A stretch of 64,000 bases of DNA. Source: Colwellia piezophila ATCC BAA-637. Lineage in GTDB: Bacteria; Pseudomonadota; Gammaproteobacteria; Enterobacterales; Alteromonadaceae. Every line of letters begins with the position of its first letter. Positions within the stretch are counted from its first letter, which is position 1. Below the pieces are notes generated by a model, which saw nothing but the letters and a program-made list of their open reading frames with translations, did no database searches and was not told the DNA's origin. The stretch covers positions 496,835-560,834 of the forward strand of contig NZ_KB905161.1 in assembly GCF_000378625.1 (NCBI RefSeq). The letters are read 5' to 3'. Made by a program: the position numbers and the translations under genes. Below, piece after piece: positions 19,231 to 29,580 of this stretch.

Positions 19231-19416
19231 TTAATCCTCCACCTTAACCATATAGTAAACCTTGTTGATCATACCACGTACAGATGGAGTATCTTCTAAC
19301 TCAACTGTATGATTGATACGACGTAGACCAAGGCCTTTTAATGTAGCTCTATGTTTCGGTAAACGACCGATAGAACTTTTTATTTGAGTTACTTTAACTG
19401 TTTTAGTCATGCTCAA
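19231..19416 (-). CDS. rpmD: 50S ribosomal protein L30
   Basis: 61 residues with the compact L30 fold: [49 protein letters not shown]. The stop of rpsE and this start are adjacent (19417/19416). Standard spc-operon position. Confidence 0.98.
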   Translation of the reverse strand: MSMTKTVKVTQIKSSIGRLPKHRATLKGLGLRRINHTVELEDTPSVRGMINKVYYMVKVED

Positions 19417-19926
19417 TTACCCCAAAATTTCTTTAACGCTTTTGCCACGTTTAGCTGCCATATCTTTTGGTGAATGCATATTCACTAAAGCTGAAACAGT
19501 AGCGCGAACTACGTTAATTGGGTTAGTAGAACCGTATGCTTTTGACAATACGTTCTGAACGCCTGCAACTTCAAGTACTGCACGCATCGCGCCACCGGCG
19601 ATGATACCTGTACCGTCAGAGGCTGGTTTCATGAAAACTTTAGAGCCTGAATGCTTACCAGTAATAACATGTTGAAGAGTAGTACCCTTCAAGTCAATTG
19701 TTACTATGTTACGGTGTGCTTTTTCCATTGCTTTTTGGATTGCAGCAGGCACTTCACGTGCTTTACCGTAACCAAAACCAACACGACCATTACCGTCACC
19801 AACAACTGTTAGTGCAGTAAAGCTGAAAATACGACCACCTTTAACCACTTTTGAAACGCGGTTAACTGCGATTAGCTTTTCAGCCATATCACTTTGTTGT
19901 GAGTTTTCTTGCTTATGATTAGCCAT
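19417..19926 (-). CDS. rpsE: 30S ribosomal protein S5
   Basis: Given here as 169 residues from the ATG at 19926. A TTG six bases further up would add two residues, but it directly abuts the AGGAG ribosome site, while the ATG has a normal 6-nt spacing. [43 protein letters not shown] and the basic loops are typical S5. S5 lies at the mRNA entry channel and affects decoding accuracy. The N-terminal 15 or so residues ([16 protein letters not shown]) are more variable. Confidence 0.97.
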   Translation of the reverse strand: MANHKQENSQQSDMAEKLIAVNRVSKVVKGGRIFSFTALTVVGDGNGRVGFGYGKAREVPAAIQKAMEKAHRNIVTIDLKGTTLQHVITGKHSGSKVFMKPASDGTGIIAGGAMRAVLEVAGVQNVLSKAYGSTNPINVVRATVSALVNMHSPKDMAAKRGKSVKEILG

Positions 19927-19935
19927 TACCAACTC

Positions 19936-20289
19936 CTAGAATTGAAGACCAGCTTCGCGAGCTGCTTCTGCTAACGCTTTTACGCGACCATGGTAAAGGA
20001 AACCAGAGCGATCAAAAGCTATCTTAGAGATACCTTTTGCTACAGCACGTTCAGCTATTGCTTTACCTACTGCAGTTGCTGCTGCAACATTACCTGTTTT
20101 TTCAATTTGAGCTGCAATTTCTTTATCTAAAGTAGACGCAGATGCGATTACTTCAGAACCAGTTGGTGCAATCAATTGAGCATAAATGTGACGAGGAGTA
20201 CGGAATACAACTAAACGATTCGCACCCAACTCGCTAATTTTTGCACGAGCGCGTTTAGCGCGGCGCAAACGAGATGTTCTCTTATCCAT
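19936..20289 (-). CDS. rplR: 50S ribosomal protein L18
   Basis: 117 residues, [38 protein letters not shown], ending [21 protein letters not shown]. It binds 5S rRNA with L5 and L25. Close spacing to rplF upstream and rpsE downstream. Confidence 0.99.
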   Translation of the reverse strand: MDKRTSRLRRAKRARAKISELGANRLVVFRTPRHIYAQLIAPTGSEVIASASTLDKEIAAQIEKTGNVAAATAVGKAIAERAVAKGISKIAFDRSGFLYHGRVKALAEAAREAGLQF

Positions 20290-20298
20290 AGTATTACC

Positions 20299-20832
20299 CT
20301 ACTTCTTCTTAGCTTCTTTACGACGAACGTTTTCATCAGCGTAACGAACACCTTTGCCTTTATAAGGCTCAGGTTTACGGTATGCACGAATATTCGCAGC
20401 GGTTTGGCCAACTAAATGCTTATCACAACCTTTCAGTATGATTTCAGTTTGGCTAGGAGTTTCACAAGTAATTCCTTCAGGAATTGTATGTTTGATTGGG
20501 TGTGAGAAACCTAAAGATAAATCTAATGATTTACCAGCAGCTTTGGCACGGTAACCAACACCTTGTAAAACTAATTTCTTTTCAAAACCTTTACTAACAC
20601 CTTCAACCATATTATTGATTAAAGCGCGTGAAGTACCGGCTTGAGCCCAAGCTTGCTTGTTATCAGATGCGATTGTAACTTTGATTACATTTTCTTCTTG
20701 AGAAATTGCAACAAACTTATGAATCGTACGTGATAATTCACCTACTGGACCTTTAACTGTAATGTCTTGACCTGATAACGTAATGGTAACGCCAGCAGGG
20801 ACAACGACAGGTGCTTTTGCAACACGAGACAT
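20299..20832 (-). CDS. rplF: 50S ribosomal protein L6
   Basis: 177 residues with two repeated L6 domains; [35 protein letters not shown] opens the first and [34 protein letters not shown] closes the second. It sits near the factor-binding site of the large subunit. The E. coli length is 177. Confidence 0.99.
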   Translation of the reverse strand: MSRVAKAPVVVPAGVTITLSGQDITVKGPVGELSRTIHKFVAISQEENVIKVTIASDNKQAWAQAGTSRALINNMVEGVSKGFEKKLVLQGVGYRAKAAGKSLDLSLGFSHPIKHTIPEGITCETPSQTEIILKGCDKHLVGQTAANIRAYRKPEPYKGKGVRYADENVRRKEAKKK

Positions 20833-20842
20833 ATTATTCTCC

Positions 20843-21238
20843 TTACTCTACGAAACCAAGAACTTCACCACCGATACCCGCAGAGCGAGCGGCACGATCA
20901 GTCATCAAACCTTTAGAAGTCGAAATGATCGCAATACCCATGCCAGCAAGAACTTTAGGAAGTTCATCACAGCTTTTGTATATACGAAGACCAGGACGTG
21001 AAACACGTTTGATCACTTCAATTACTTCTTTACCTTCAAAATATTTCAATGTAACAGCTAGTTCAGGTTTTGCTTCGCCTGATACTGAAAACTCTGAAAT
21101 ATAACCTTCTTCTTTAAGTAATGTTGCAATTGCAACTTTAACTTTTGAAGATGGCATTGTAACTGCAACTTTTGCTGCAGATTGACCGTTGCGGATGCGT
21201 GTAAACATGTCCGCGATAGGATCAGTCATCATAACCAT
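20843..21238 (-). CDS. rpsH: 30S ribosomal protein S8
   Basis: 131 residues including [43 protein letters not shown]. The start is ambiguous: the sequence opens M-V-M-M, and GGGAG lies only about 3 nt before the first ATG but about 9 nt before the third codon, so the real protein may begin MMTDP. S8 organises the 16S central domain and in E. coli represses spc translation by binding near rplE. Confidence 0.97.
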   Translation of the reverse strand: MVMMTDPIADMFTRIRNGQSAAKVAVTMPSSKVKVAIATLLKEEGYISEFSVSGEAKPELAVTLKYFEGKEVIEVIKRVSRPGLRIYKSCDELPKVLAGMGIAIISTSKGLMTDRAARSAGIGGEVLGFVE

Positions 21239-21251
21239 TTACTCCCGTGAA

Positions 21252-21557
21252 TTACCAACTAGCTTTCTTAAGACCTGGAACTTCACCACGCATCATAGTT
21301 TCGCGTAATTTAATACGGCTCAAACCAAATTTGCGTAAGAATCCATGTGGACGACCAGTAATGCTACAACGGTTACGTTGACGGCTACTGCTCGAATCAC
21401 GAGGTAAACTTTGAAGTTTCAATACAGCATCCCAGCGATCTTCATCAGAAGAATCAGTACCAGAGATGATAGCTTTTAGAGCAGCACGCTTTTCAGCATA
21501 TTGTGCTACTAACTTGGTTCTTTTAGCTTCACGAGCTTTCATTGACGTTTTAGCCAT
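21252..21557 (-). CDS. rpsN: 30S ribosomal protein S14
   Basis: 101 residues, the long zinc-free S14 form ([29 protein letters not shown].., [28 protein letters not shown]). Only one cysteine is present, so it has no zinc ribbon. It packs in the head of the small subunit. Five bases separate it from rplE. Confidence 0.99.
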   Translation of the reverse strand: MAKTSMKAREAKRTKLVAQYAEKRAALKAIISGTDSSDEDRWDAVLKLQSLPRDSSSSRQRNRCSITGRPHGFLRKFGLSRIKLRETMMRGEVPGLKKASW

Positions 21558-21561
21558 AACT

Positions 21562-22107
21562 CTACACCTTCTTCTGGAACGGGAAATTGAAGGCAGACAA
21601 TAGAGCTAGTCCCTCTTCATTATTTTTCGCGCTAGTAGTAATAGTGACATCTAAACCGCGAATCTTATCGATTTTATCGTATTCGATTTCAGGGAAGATG
21701 ATCTGCTCACGAACGCCCATGCTGTAGTTACCACGACCATCGAATGACTTAGGATTTAAGCCACGGAAGTCACGGATACGAGGAATAGAAATAGAGATAA
21801 AACGCTCTAAAAATTCCCACATACGTTCGCCGCGTAGAGTTACTTTTGTACCAATAGGGTAGCCTTCACGAATCTTGAAGCCCGCAACTGATTTGCGTGC
21901 TACTGTCGTGACCGGCTTTTGCCCTGAGATTGCAGTAAGATCATTTGTGGCGTGTTCTAGCACTTTCTTATCAGAAATAGCCTCACCAACACCCATGTTA
22001 AGGGTGATCTTTTCAATCCGAGGGACTTGCATGACACTTTTATAACCAAATTGCTTTTGCAATTCAGCTACAACTGTATCTTTATATAAATCATGCAGTT
22101 TCGCCAT
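21562..22107 (-). CDS. rplE: 50S ribosomal protein L5
   Basis: 181 residues: [43 protein letters not shown], and [25 protein letters not shown]5 binds 5S rRNA and touches P-site tRNA. In E. coli the rplE start is the S8 repression site. Order rplX-rplE-rpsN is standard. Confidence 0.99.
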   Translation of the reverse strand: MAKLHDLYKDTVVAELQKQFGYKSVMQVPRIEKITLNMGVGEAISDKKVLEHATNDLTAISGQKPVTTVARKSVAGFKIREGYPIGTKVTLRGERMWEFLERFISISIPRIRDFRGLNPKSFDGRGNYSMGVREQIIFPEIEYDKIDKIRGLDVTITTSAKNNEEGLALLSAFNFPFQKKV

Positions 22108-22120
22108 CGTTTACTCCAAT

Positions 22121-22435
22121 TTAAATTAATGCGTTATTAGATTTGAAAAAACGTACTTTTTTGCCGTCTTCAATTCTAAAGCCAACACGATCTGCTTTGC
22201 CCGTTGCTGGGTTAACAATCGCTACGTTGGAAACTTGTAAAGGTGCTTCTTTTTCAATGATGCCACCAGGCTGCTGTAACTGAGGTACAGGCTTAGTGTG
22301 TTTCTTGATTAAGTTAACGCCTTCTACGAATACTTTACCGTTTTCAACAAGAACTTTAGTGACTTTACCAGTCTTTCCCTTGTCTTTGCCAGCAAGTATA
22401 ATTACTTCATCATCACGACGAATCTTAGATGCCAT
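22121..22435 (-). CDS. rplX: 50S ribosomal protein L24
   Basis: 104 residues, with the KOW motif near the N-terminus ([22 protein letters not shown]) and [24 protein letters not shown] at the end. One of the first proteins in large-subunit assembly. Confidence 0.99.
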   Translation of the reverse strand: MASKIRRDDEVIILAGKDKGKTGKVTKVLVENGKVFVEGVNLIKKHTKPVPQLQQPGGIIEKEAPLQVSNVAIVNPATGKADRVGFRIEDGKKVRFFKSNNALI

Positions 22436-22447
22436 TATCGTGACTCC

Positions 22448-22816
22448 TTAAAGTACTTCAGGTGCTAATGATACGATCTTCATAAATTTCTCATTACGAA
22501 GTTCACGTGTCACAGGCCCGAAAATACGAGTACCAATTGGTTGTAAGTTTGCATTCAAAATTACAGCCGCGTTTTCGTCAAAACGGATGGCAGAACCATC
22601 AGTGCGACGAACACCTTTCTTAGTGCGCACCACTACCGCAGTAACAACATCACCTTTTTTTACTTTACCGCGAGGACTTGCTTCCTTTACGGCAACTTTG
22701 ATGATATCACCAATGCGTGCATAGCGACGGTGCGAGCCACCAAGAACCTTTATACATTGAACACGCTTAGCGCCACTGTTATCAGCAACATTCAGCTGTG
22801 ATTGCATTTGGATCAT
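22448..22816 (-). CDS. rplN: 50S ribosomal protein L14, first gene of the spc operon here
   Basis: 122 residues: [59 protein letters not shown]14 forms an intersubunit bridge. In most gammaproteobacteria rpsQ and the rest of the S10 operon lie just upstream. Here there are only about 275 bp with a promoter-like box, then dtd. So rplN is the leading gene of a separately driven cluster. Confidence 0.98.
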   Translation of the reverse strand: MIQMQSQLNVADNSGAKRVQCIKVLGGSHRRYARIGDIIKVAVKEASPRGKVKKGDVVTAVVVRTKKGVRRTDGSAIRFDENAAVILNANLQPIGTRIFGPVTRELRNEKFMKIVSLAPEVL

Positions 22817-22978
22817 TGATTTTGCTCCATTGTTATCTTTTTTCTAAATCTTGTGAAACACAAAATAAACAATAAGATAATATTTAATTTAAGGCCAAAA
22901 ATTGACCCGTCACTGCCTTTTGAAAGACCCCGTTTCGGTTAGAATTTAGACATAAATGTCATCACTCAAACTTAACGG

Positions 22979-23012
22979 GCGCGAGATTATAACACCGCTC
23001 ACTCAAAAGTGA
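22979..23012 (-). promoter_or_regulatory. Candidate promoter of the spc-alpha cluster
   Basis: On the minus strand TGTTATAAT is a consensus extended -10 (TATAAT at 22991-22986 with TG one base upstream). TTGACT lies upstream but at about 22 bp, too far for a normal -35, which fits an extended -10 promoter. The untranslated leader to rplN would be about 160 nt. Confidence 0.6.
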
Positions 23013-23091
23013 TAGTCAAATTAGCTAAAAATTAAGCAGTGCGAGAAAGGCGGTAATGCTAGATAGCTTTAAGGCATTAAGGCTTAAAGCT

Positions 23092-23529
23092 TTAAAGCCT
23101 TAAAGTGAATGTCACCGGACCATCGTTTATTAATGCGACCTTCATATCCGCACCGAACTCCCCTGTCGGCACTGAAAATCCTTGTTCTTTAAGCTGCCGG
23201 ACAAAAAACTGATATAAATGCTTACTTAACTCAGGCTTTGCCACCGTAGAAAAGCTTGGTCGCAATCCGGAATTGGTATCTGCTGCTAAAGTAAATTGAG
23301 ATATCACTAAAATATCCCCACCAACCTGCTTAACATTTAAATTCATTTTGTCATTTGCATCATTAAAGATGCGATAACCCGCAACACGCTGTGCTAAACG
23401 TTTAGCTTTAACTTCATTATCTTCTGGTTCAATAGCAAGAAATACTAATAAGCCGTTATTAATATCGCCAATGACTTGGTTATCAACGGTAACGCTTGCC
23501 TGACTGACACGCTGGATTAAAGCTATCAT
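23092..23529 (-). CDS. dtd: D-aminoacyl-tRNA deacylase
   Basis: 145 residues, the usual length. The two cross-dimer active-site motifs are present: SQFTLAAD (near 77-84) and the GP motif in NDGPVTFTL at the C-terminus. It clears D-amino acids from mischarged tRNA. The start directly adjoins the yihY stop (23529/23530), and the yihY-dtd pairing is also found in E. coli. Confidence 0.95.
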   Translation of the reverse strand: MIALIQRVSQASVTVDNQVIGDINNGLLVFLAIEPEDNEVKAKRLAQRVAGYRIFNDANDKMNLNVKQVGGDILVISQFTLAADTNSGLRPSFSTVAKPELSKHLYQFFVRQLKEQGFSVPTGEFGADMKVALINDGPVTFTLRL

Positions 23530-24462
23530 TTATTCATCTACCTCTGCTACGGCCTTCTCAGTAGCTTTGCTCTTGTCTTCATTTAATGTCGCATATTCTT
23601 GTAATGATACTGTTATTAATGCCCCTAGCAGGACAATTAGCCAAGAAACATAAACCCATAAGAAAATAATCGGTATAGCGGCTAATGCGCCATAAATAAT
23701 CTGATAAGACGGAAAGGCGGTTATATATAAGGCAAACGCTTTTTTTGCCAATTCAAATAATATGCCGGCCACGACAGCGCCTATCAAAGCAGACTTAAAA
23801 GGTACCGCTTTGTTAGGCACAGCCATATAGAGAATAACAAAAGCGATAATGGAAGAAAGTAATGGCAGTGCACGTATAAAAATATCAAACAAGCCTAAGA
23901 CATCATATTCATCCACAGCGACTGCAGAAACTATATAGGAAGTTAAAGCAATACTAGCGCCGACCAATATTGGCCCTAAGGTTAGCACCATCCAATACAT
24001 GGCAAATGAAGTTATCGTTCGACGTTTGTCAGTGACTCGCCAAATTTTATTAAAAGTACTATCGATTGAGGAAATAAGTAATAACGCCGCAACAAACAAA
24101 AAAGAGATAGCGACAGCTGACATTTTTGAGGCATTAGCGACAAAGCCGGTTAAATACTCTTGCAGCACATTGCCTGCAGCAGGGACAAAATTTTGATAAA
24201 CAAACTGTTCAATGTGTTGCTGTAACTCCCCAAATATTGGGAATGCGGTCATCACTGATAACATAACCACCATTAAAGGCACTAATGACATCAAACATAC
24301 ATAAGATAGATATCCCGCGACGACTTGAATCTGCTCTCGGCGCACCCGTCGGCTAAAATAAAATAGTAGCCCTTTATTTTCATGCCAAAAACCCCTAAGG
24401 CTTGCCTTATCGAATATACTCATATTTGTTAACAATTTACTTATTTGCCCTATTTGATACAT
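23530..24462 (-). CDS. YihY/BrkB-family membrane protein
   Basis: 310 residues of the YihY/virulence factor BrkB family, an inner-membrane protein with about six hydrophobic spans (for example [28 protein letters not shown] and [29 protein letters not shown]). The first family motif around AGYLSY..SLVPL is well kept. It was once called ribonuclease BN by mistake; its real role is unknown. A second ATG at 24423 ([12 protein letters not shown]) is an alternative start; neither has a strong ribosome site. The charged C-terminal tail is cytosolic in most models. Confidence 0.9.
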   Translation of the reverse strand: MYQIGQISKLLTNMSIFDKASLRGFWHENKGLLFYFSRRVRREQIQVVAGYLSYVCLMSLVPLMVVMLSVMTAFPIFGELQQHIEQFVYQNFVPAAGNVLQEYLTGFVANASKMSAVAISFLFVAALLLISSIDSTFNKIWRVTDKRRTITSFAMYWMVLTLGPILVGASIALTSYIVSAVAVDEYDVLGLFDIFIRALPLLSSIIAFVILYMAVPNKAVPFKSALIGAVVAGILFELAKKAFALYITAFPSYQIIYGALAAIPIIFLWVYVSWLIVLLGALITVSLQEYATLNEDKSKATEKAVAEVDE

Positions 24463-24530
24463 ATATTAAGATAGCGTTAATGAATTATCTAGGGTCGATT
24501 GATCTTAGGAAGATAAAATAGGAGTGTTTA

Positions 24531-24755
24531 ATGTCGAAACAAGGTTCTGCGGGTAATGTAATTGCAGCTATTTGTAATGTATTCTTCCCAGGTTTGGGCC
24601 AACTAGTACAAGGTAGGTTAATGGCAGCAATCATTTTTGCCATTGTTTGCGTTGGCGGTTATGCGCTTTGGTGGCTAGTTTTCCCAGCAATTATCGCGGC
24701 AATTTTTCATTTATGGTCCATTATAGATGCCGCTACTTATAGAACTAATGAGTAA
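24531..24755 (+). CDS. Small two-span membrane protein
   Basis: 74 residues. A short polar start leads into AAICNVFFPGLGQLVQGR, resembling the turn of TM2-type proteins, then two hydrophobic helices (residues about 30-45 and 47-65) and a polar end. AGGAG precedes the ATG. Similar small proteins occur in Shewanella and Vibrio, with no known function. The last codons form half of a perfect 13-bp stem. Confidence 0.75.
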   Translation: MSKQGSAGNVIAAICNVFFPGLGQLVQGRLMAAIIFAIVCVGGYALWWLVFPAIIAAIFHLWSIIDAATYRTNE

Positions 24756-24770
24756 CAACTCATTAGTTCT
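24741..24770. terminator. Hairpin between convergent small genes
   Basis: AGAACTAATGAGT / ACTCATTAGTTCT, a perfect 13-bp stem with a 4-nt AACA loop, spanning the stop codon of the upstream gene and reaching almost to the stop of the convergent one. No strong T-run, so a weak or bidirectional terminator. Confidence 0.6.
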
Positions 24771-24774
24771 AACA

Positions 24775-24957
24775 TTAGTTAAAACGTGGCGCGGCTATAA
24801 AACTGACTTGCTTACTTTCTATTACTTGCTCTTCTTCTTCATAGCGGTTAATTTGCGCCAATAAATCAGATAGCTGCTGGATTTGCTTAGGGTTGGCTTT
24901 ACCTTGACTAAATATCCGACTAAGCTCTTGGAGTTTTTTAAGTTGTACTGGGGACAT
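24775..24957 (-). CDS. Small hypothetical protein
   Basis: 60 residues, MSPVQLKKLQELSRIFSQGKANPKQIQQLSDLLAQINRYEEEEQ.., highly helical and charged. AGGAATTG just upstream may serve as its ribosome site. No recognised domain. Convergent with the small membrane protein. Codon pattern looks coding, but this is not certain. Confidence 0.6.
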   Translation of the reverse strand: MSPVQLKKLQELSRIFSQGKANPKQIQQLSDLLAQINRYEEEEQVIESKQVSFIAAPRFN

Positions 24958-25214
24958 AATACAATTCCTTTTGTTTGAATAAAACAGTAAGTTGCTTACG
25001 GCTTGATACCCATAAGCCTAGTCATTAACCCCTCTCTCCGCTTCATTCTTTTGCATGAAGAAGTAACAAGATATTAATATGTTATTTCTTTCATTTAATT
25101 TAATTTCATTTAATCAATATAAACAGCCACTTACTATAAAACATCATGTCATCGTTGACATAATCTGACAACAATTGCAGAGATGTATTACAAAGATGAT
25201 AAGGCATTACAGCA

Positions 25215-25490
25215 AGGTTTTTATCAATTATTTCCCAGCGCGAACAAGTTCCCAGAGATGCGCGAATAAATTCCCGCCTACGGGGATGGTATATGCATTC
25301 GTAGAAGGGATTTCAATCGCGCATGTATACAGGTTTTCAATCAGCGCTTATCAATTATTTTCCAGCGCAAACAAGTTCTCGTCTACGCGGTGCCAATGCC
25401 GTAGGCGGGATTTCAATCGCGCATGTATACAGGTTTTCAATCAGCGTTTATCAATTATTTCCCAGCGCAAACAAGTTCCCGCCTACACCT
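25215..25490. repeat. Degenerate type-A REP cluster before typA
   Basis: Three related blocks with TTATCAATTATTTCCCAGCGC (25213, 25348, 25450 region) alternate with type-A REP units (25267-25284 inverted, 25410-25432 forward, 25470-25487 inverted) and GGGATTTCAATCGCGCATG-type halves. Open frames across 25175-25538 are made of these repeats and are not called genes. The preceding 24958-25214 holds nothing recognised. Confidence 0.65.
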
Positions 25491-25540
25491 CTTCCTCAAC
25501 GACATACTTACATCCTGTATTTTTTCTTTAGACAATAAAA

Positions 25541-25572
25541 AACGCCTATCACTTTCGTGATAGGCGTTTTTT
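25541..25572. terminator. Terminator of typA, bidirectional
   Basis: AACGCCTATCAC-TTTC-GTGATAGGCGTT with A-run on one side and T-run on the other, 37 bp past the typA stop. Confidence 0.9.
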
Positions 25573-25608
25573 TAAACGTTTTTTAAATGTTAGTAAGGTG
25601 GTCAGTAA

Positions 25609-27426
25609 TTACTTACTGCCTCTACCTTCACGTTTACGTTCATTCTCTTTTAAGAATCTCTTACGTATACGAATACTTTTAGGTGTTACTTCAACCAACT
25701 CATCATTATCAATAAACTCTAAAGCTTGCTCTAATGACATTAAGATTGGTGGCGTTAATGTTTGTGCTTCATCAGTACCTGAAGAACGAACGTTAGTTAG
25801 CTGCTTGCCTTTAAGTGCATTAACAGTTAAATCGTTATCACGACTATGAATACCAATAACTTGACCTTCATAAACTTCAATACCGTGCCCAATCATCATA
25901 CGGCCACGAGACTGTAAGTTAAAGATAGCGTTAGTAAGGGCTTTACCAGTTGCGTTAGCAACCATTACACCATTTTTACGTTGGCCAATTTCACCACCTT
26001 TATGAGGTCCATATTCGAAGAACGTATGGTAAATCAAACCAGAACCTGAAGTCATGGTCATGAATTCAGTTTGGAAACCAATTAAACCACGACTTGGCAT
26101 AATGAAATCCATGCGAATACGACCAGTACCATCAGGTGCCATGTCAGTTAATTCAGCTTTACGGATACCCATTGTTTCCATGACAGCACCTTGATGTTGT
26201 TGTTCAACATCAATAGTTACCGTTTCATAAGGTTCTTGTAACTCACCATCGATCATACGTTCAATAACTTCTGGACGAGAAACCGCTAATTCAAAACCTT
26301 CACGACGCATGTTTTCAATTAAGATACCTAAATGCAGTTCACCACGACCTGATACTTTAAATTTATCCGGATCATCTAATTGCTCAACACGTAAAGCAAC
26401 GTTGTGCACTAATTCTTTTTCTAAACGCTCTTTAATGTTGCGCGAAGTAACGAATTTACCTTCTTGACCACAAAATGGTGAAGTATTTACTTGGAAAGTC
26501 ATATTGATGGTTGGCTCATCAATAGATAACGCTGGTAAACCTTCCACTTCTTTTGGACAACAAATCGTATCAGAGATTTTTAATTCACCTAAACCGGTAA
26601 CAGCAATGATATCGCCAGCAAAACCTTCTTCAATATCATAACGTTCTAGGCCTAAGTAACCAAATACTTTGCCTACTTTACCGTTATGTACGCCACCATT
26701 TGCAAGCTGAACTGTCACTTGTTGATTAGGTTTAACACTACCACGCTTAATACGACCAACACCGATTACGCCTAGGTATGAGCTGTAATCAAGTTGAGAA
26801 ATTTGCATTTGCAATGGACCTTCAGGATCGGCATCTGGTGCCGGTACTTCTGCGATAATAGTATCGAATAAAGGTGTCATGTCAGTACCAATAACGCCTT
26901 CTTCTAAAGAAGCCCAACCGTTAATTGCTGAAGCGTATACTACTTTAAAGTCAAGTTGCTCATCTGTTGCGCCTAAGTTGTCGAACAATTCGAAAACTTG
27001 ATCCATCACCCAATCAGGGCGAGAACCTGGCTTATCAACTTTATTGATAACAAGAATTGGTCTTAAACCTTGAGCAAATGCTTTTTTGGTTACAAAACGC
27101 GTTTGTGGCATAGGGCCTTCTTGTGCATCAACAATCAATAGTACTGAATCGACCATTGACATAACACGTTCTACTTCACCACCAAAATCAGCATGACCAG
27201 GAGTATCTACGATGTTTATACGGTAGTCGCCCCAGTTAACAGCGGTATTTTTAGCTAAAATTGTAATACCACGTTCTTTTTCAATATCGTTTGAATCCAT
27301 AACACGTTCGTCATGGCCCGCACGTGAATCTAAAGTACCTGATTGCTCAAGTAATTTATCAACTAAAGTGGTTTTTCCGTGGTCAACGTGGGCAATGATT
27401 GCCACATTTCTTAATTTATCTAACAC
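25609..27426 (-). CDS. typA: GTPase TypA/BipA
   Basis: 605 residues, full length. G1 is HVDHGKTTL (13-21), switch [14 protein letters not shown], and [12 protein letters not shown] gives the guanine motif. Domains II, III and V follow as in EF-G, then the BipA-specific C-terminal domain ([39 protein letters not shown]). It binds ribosomes and assists 50S assembly and growth under cold or other stress. Short basic tail [21 protein letters not shown] single-gene unit with its own terminator. Confidence 0.98.
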   Translation of the reverse strand: MLDKLRNVAIIAHVDHGKTTLVDKLLEQSGTLDSRAGHDERVMDSNDIEKERGITILAKNTAVNWGDYRINIVDTPGHADFGGEVERVMSMVDSVLLIVDAQEGPMPQTRFVTKKAFAQGLRPILVINKVDKPGSRPDWVMDQVFELFDNLGATDEQLDFKVVYASAINGWASLEEGVIGTDMTPLFDTIIAEVPAPDADPEGPLQMQISQLDYSSYLGVIGVGRIKRGSVKPNQQVTVQLANGGVHNGKVGKVFGYLGLERYDIEEGFAGDIIAVTGLGELKISDTICCPKEVEGLPALSIDEPTINMTFQVNTSPFCGQEGKFVTSRNIKERLEKELVHNVALRVEQLDDPDKFKVSGRGELHLGILIENMRREGFELAVSRPEVIERMIDGELQEPYETVTIDVEQQHQGAVMETMGIRKAELTDMAPDGTGRIRMDFIMPSRGLIGFQTEFMTMTSGSGLIYHTFFEYGPHKGGEIGQRKNGVMVANATGKALTNAIFNLQSRGRMMIGHGIEVYEGQVIGIHSRDNDLTVNALKGKQLTNVRSSGTDEAQTLTPPILMSLEQALEFIDNDELVEVTPKSIRIRKRFLKENERKREGRGSK

Positions 27427-27494
27427 AGGCTTTACTCGCTGTTACGATCGTTTATCGCTACTTTAGCCGATTAACGAATAGGGCTATAATTTTG

Positions 27495-27510
27495 CGCGCA
27501 TTATACAGAA
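27495..27510 (-). promoter_or_regulatory. Candidate typA -10 box
   Basis: On the minus strand TGTATAATG contains a consensus TATAAT at 27505-27500, about 75 bp upstream of the typA start. No good -35 lies at 16-18 bp, so confidence is limited. Confidence 0.45.
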
Positions 27511-27581
27511 ATTCTGACTAAAAAGAAATCAATATATAATTCATTAGACTTGCCTGCGCTTTTTCACCCGGTACAGATAAC

Positions 27582-27615
27582 AAAAAAGCTTAGCCAAATT
27601 ATTGAGTAAGCTTTT
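27582..27615 (-). terminator. Terminator of the S10 peptidase gene
   Basis: On the minus strand AAAAGCTTA..TAAGCTTTTTT forms a stem with a T-run, about 80 bp beyond the peptidase stop and upstream of typA. Confidence 0.75.
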
Positions 27616-27693
27616 CATTCGTCCAAGTTAGTTATCTAATAGTGGGCCAATACCTCTACTAATAGTTAAACTAATACCTTAAATTGAGATGCA

Positions 27694-29208
27694 TTAATAC
27701 TTCGCCGCTTGACCTTCCGCTGGCAAACTATTCTTAATAAAATCGCGAATATCTTGATTTGATTGTCTTAAGTCTTCATGACGTAAATACATCATATGCC
27801 CACTTTCATAACCCTTAAATGATAAACGGTCTTTCATCAAACCGCTTGGGTCTAACTGCCATAGGGTATATTTAGCATCAAAGTAGTTGGTAGCACCGTC
27901 AAAATAACCTGATTGAATCATGACTTGCAGGTAAGGATTTTGCGCCATCGCAGAGCGTAACCCTTCGCCGGTGTTATTACCGGTGCGATCCCAAGGATGA
28001 ACATTACCAAACATGTTGTACTTAATGTCTGTTTTATAATCTAACTCTTCACGTAAATAATAATTAATTGCCGGAGTAAAACTATGCAACCACGAGCTTA
28101 ACTCAGCATTGTAATCAGGTCGTGAACCAGCAACTTTTTTATCAATACCCAAATAACGTGAATCTAAACGACCGATGGTTTGTTTTCTATCACGTAACAA
28201 CTCTTTCCAGAAAAAATTATTATCAACATCTAAGTTGTTATTAACAACCGCTTCTATCGATAAGCCTGAATATTTAGAGACTTGCTCAGCAACAAGCTGT
28301 TTTTCTTCGGCTGAAATAAAGCCACCTTTAGCTAACGCCGGTAAATATTTGCTAAGCGTATACGCTTCAACTTCAGCGAGCAGCTCTTGTAACGGTTTTT
28401 GTTGCAACTCAGGAGTTAAGGCTTGGTGATACCAAGCAGCGGCAGCAAAATACGGTAATCTATTAGCGGCTTCCACTGGGCCATCGCGTTTGATACCAAT
28501 ATCAGTTGGCGATACTAAAATAACACCATTGACATACATCCACTGACGCGATTGTAGCTCTTTGGCTAAACCGGCAACACGGGTAGTACCGTAGCTTTCA
28601 CCAATTAAATATTTAGGTGAGCGCCAGCGGTTATTGCGACTAACAAAAGTATTAACCCATTCTGCCAAGTATTTAATATCAGCATTAACACCAAAGAACA
28701 TTTTCTTTTGTTGCTCTTTAGTTGGCATTTTACCGTCTTTATCCGGCAATACGCGTGAATAGCCAGTATTAACCGGGTTAACAAAAACAATATCTGCAAC
28801 ATCTAAAATTGAATAGGGATTGGTTTTAACGCCATAAGGTTGCAGAGGATAACCTTCGCTATCAACATTTAATACCCGAGGTCCCGTATAAGCAACATGC
28901 ATCCATACCGAAGCAGAGCCTGGGCCACCATTAAATGAAATAACCAATGGGCGTTTGGCGGTATCTTTTACATCACTGCGCTGATAATAGGTATAAAACA
29001 AACTCGCAATGGGTTTACCTTCATCATCCCATACCGGTTGCGTACCCGTAGTAGCAGTGTATTTAAACTTTTTACCATTAACCTTAGTACTGTGTTTCGT
29101 GGTGTTCTTCTCATCAATGGCGAGTGTACGTTCATTTTCGGCCAAAGCATTGACTGAAAACAGTACCACTATCACCAAAGTTAGCATCTTTGTTAGTGTA
29201 TTATTCAT
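27694..29208 (-). CDS. Secreted S10-family serine carboxypeptidase-like protein
   Basis: 504 residues with a signal peptide (cleavage likely after ALA at 23). The S10 oxyanion motif NGGPGSAS is at 93-100, the nucleophile S205 lies in GESYGTTR, and the Asp/His of the triad probably lie in SGYFDGATNYFDAKYT and GYESGHMMYLR near the end. The alpha/beta hydrolase fold is predicted and the enzyme should be periplasmic or exported, trimming peptides from the C-terminus. No lipobox. It stands alone with its own terminator, divergent from the lipoprotein cluster. Substrate unknown. Confidence 0.9.
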   Translation of the reverse strand: MNNTLTKMLTLVIVVLFSVNALAENERTLAIDEKNTTKHSTKVNGKKFKYTATTGTQPVWDDEGKPIASLFYTYYQRSDVKDTAKRPLVISFNGGPGSASVWMHVAYTGPRVLNVDSEGYPLQPYGVKTNPYSILDVADIVFVNPVNTGYSRVLPDKDGKMPTKEQQKKMFFGVNADIKYLAEWVNTFVSRNNRWRSPKYLIGESYGTTRVAGLAKELQSRQWMYVNGVILVSPTDIGIKRDGPVEAANRLPYFAAAAWYHQALTPELQQKPLQELLAEVEAYTLSKYLPALAKGGFISAEEKQLVAEQVSKYSGLSIEAVVNNNLDVDNNFFWKELLRDRKQTIGRLDSRYLGIDKKVAGSRPDYNAELSSWLHSFTPAINYYLREELDYKTDIKYNMFGNVHPWDRTGNNTGEGLRSAMAQNPYLQVMIQSGYFDGATNYFDAKYTLWQLDPSGLMKDRLSFKGYESGHMMYLRHEDLRQSNQDIRDFIKNSLPAEGQAAKY

Positions 29209-29580
29209 TGTTAAACCTTAGATTTTTAAAGTTTTATTGATTTATTTTGTTTTGGTTAAATATTCAGCTAGTTACTTCTTTATGCGGATTGGTATTATAA
29301 AATACCAAGCAAAAAGATGAGCTGCGGTTAGTGAATAATTCACCTCGATAATTATTATTCATGCCTGCTATTAAGTCACTTACTTACCAACAAGTAAATT
29401 GAGCCATGATAAAAATGCGGCAAAGGGAATTAAAAACACGCCCAAACGTTTCGATCACAACTTGATAGGGACTGACTGTTCGTTATCGCGGTCATATTAA
29501 CTTGCAATTTATTTCATAATTTTACATTTTTTATACAGTTACCACCTTGCTATCTACATTGAACAAGATAAGCTACTAAA
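29209..29580. other. Divergent intergenic region
   Basis: About 370 bp, very AT-rich near 29500-29560, presumably carrying divergent promoters for the S10 peptidase and the lipoprotein cluster. No clear operator or RNA gene was recognised. Confidence 0.4.

Noticed and set aside
19927..19932. TTG start for rpsE
   Set aside because: It directly abuts the AGGAG site; the ATG at 19926 has normal spacing.
25175..25538. Open frames of 71-118 codons
   Set aside because: They run through degenerate REP units and repeated TTATCAATTATTTCC blocks; the translation is itself repetitive.
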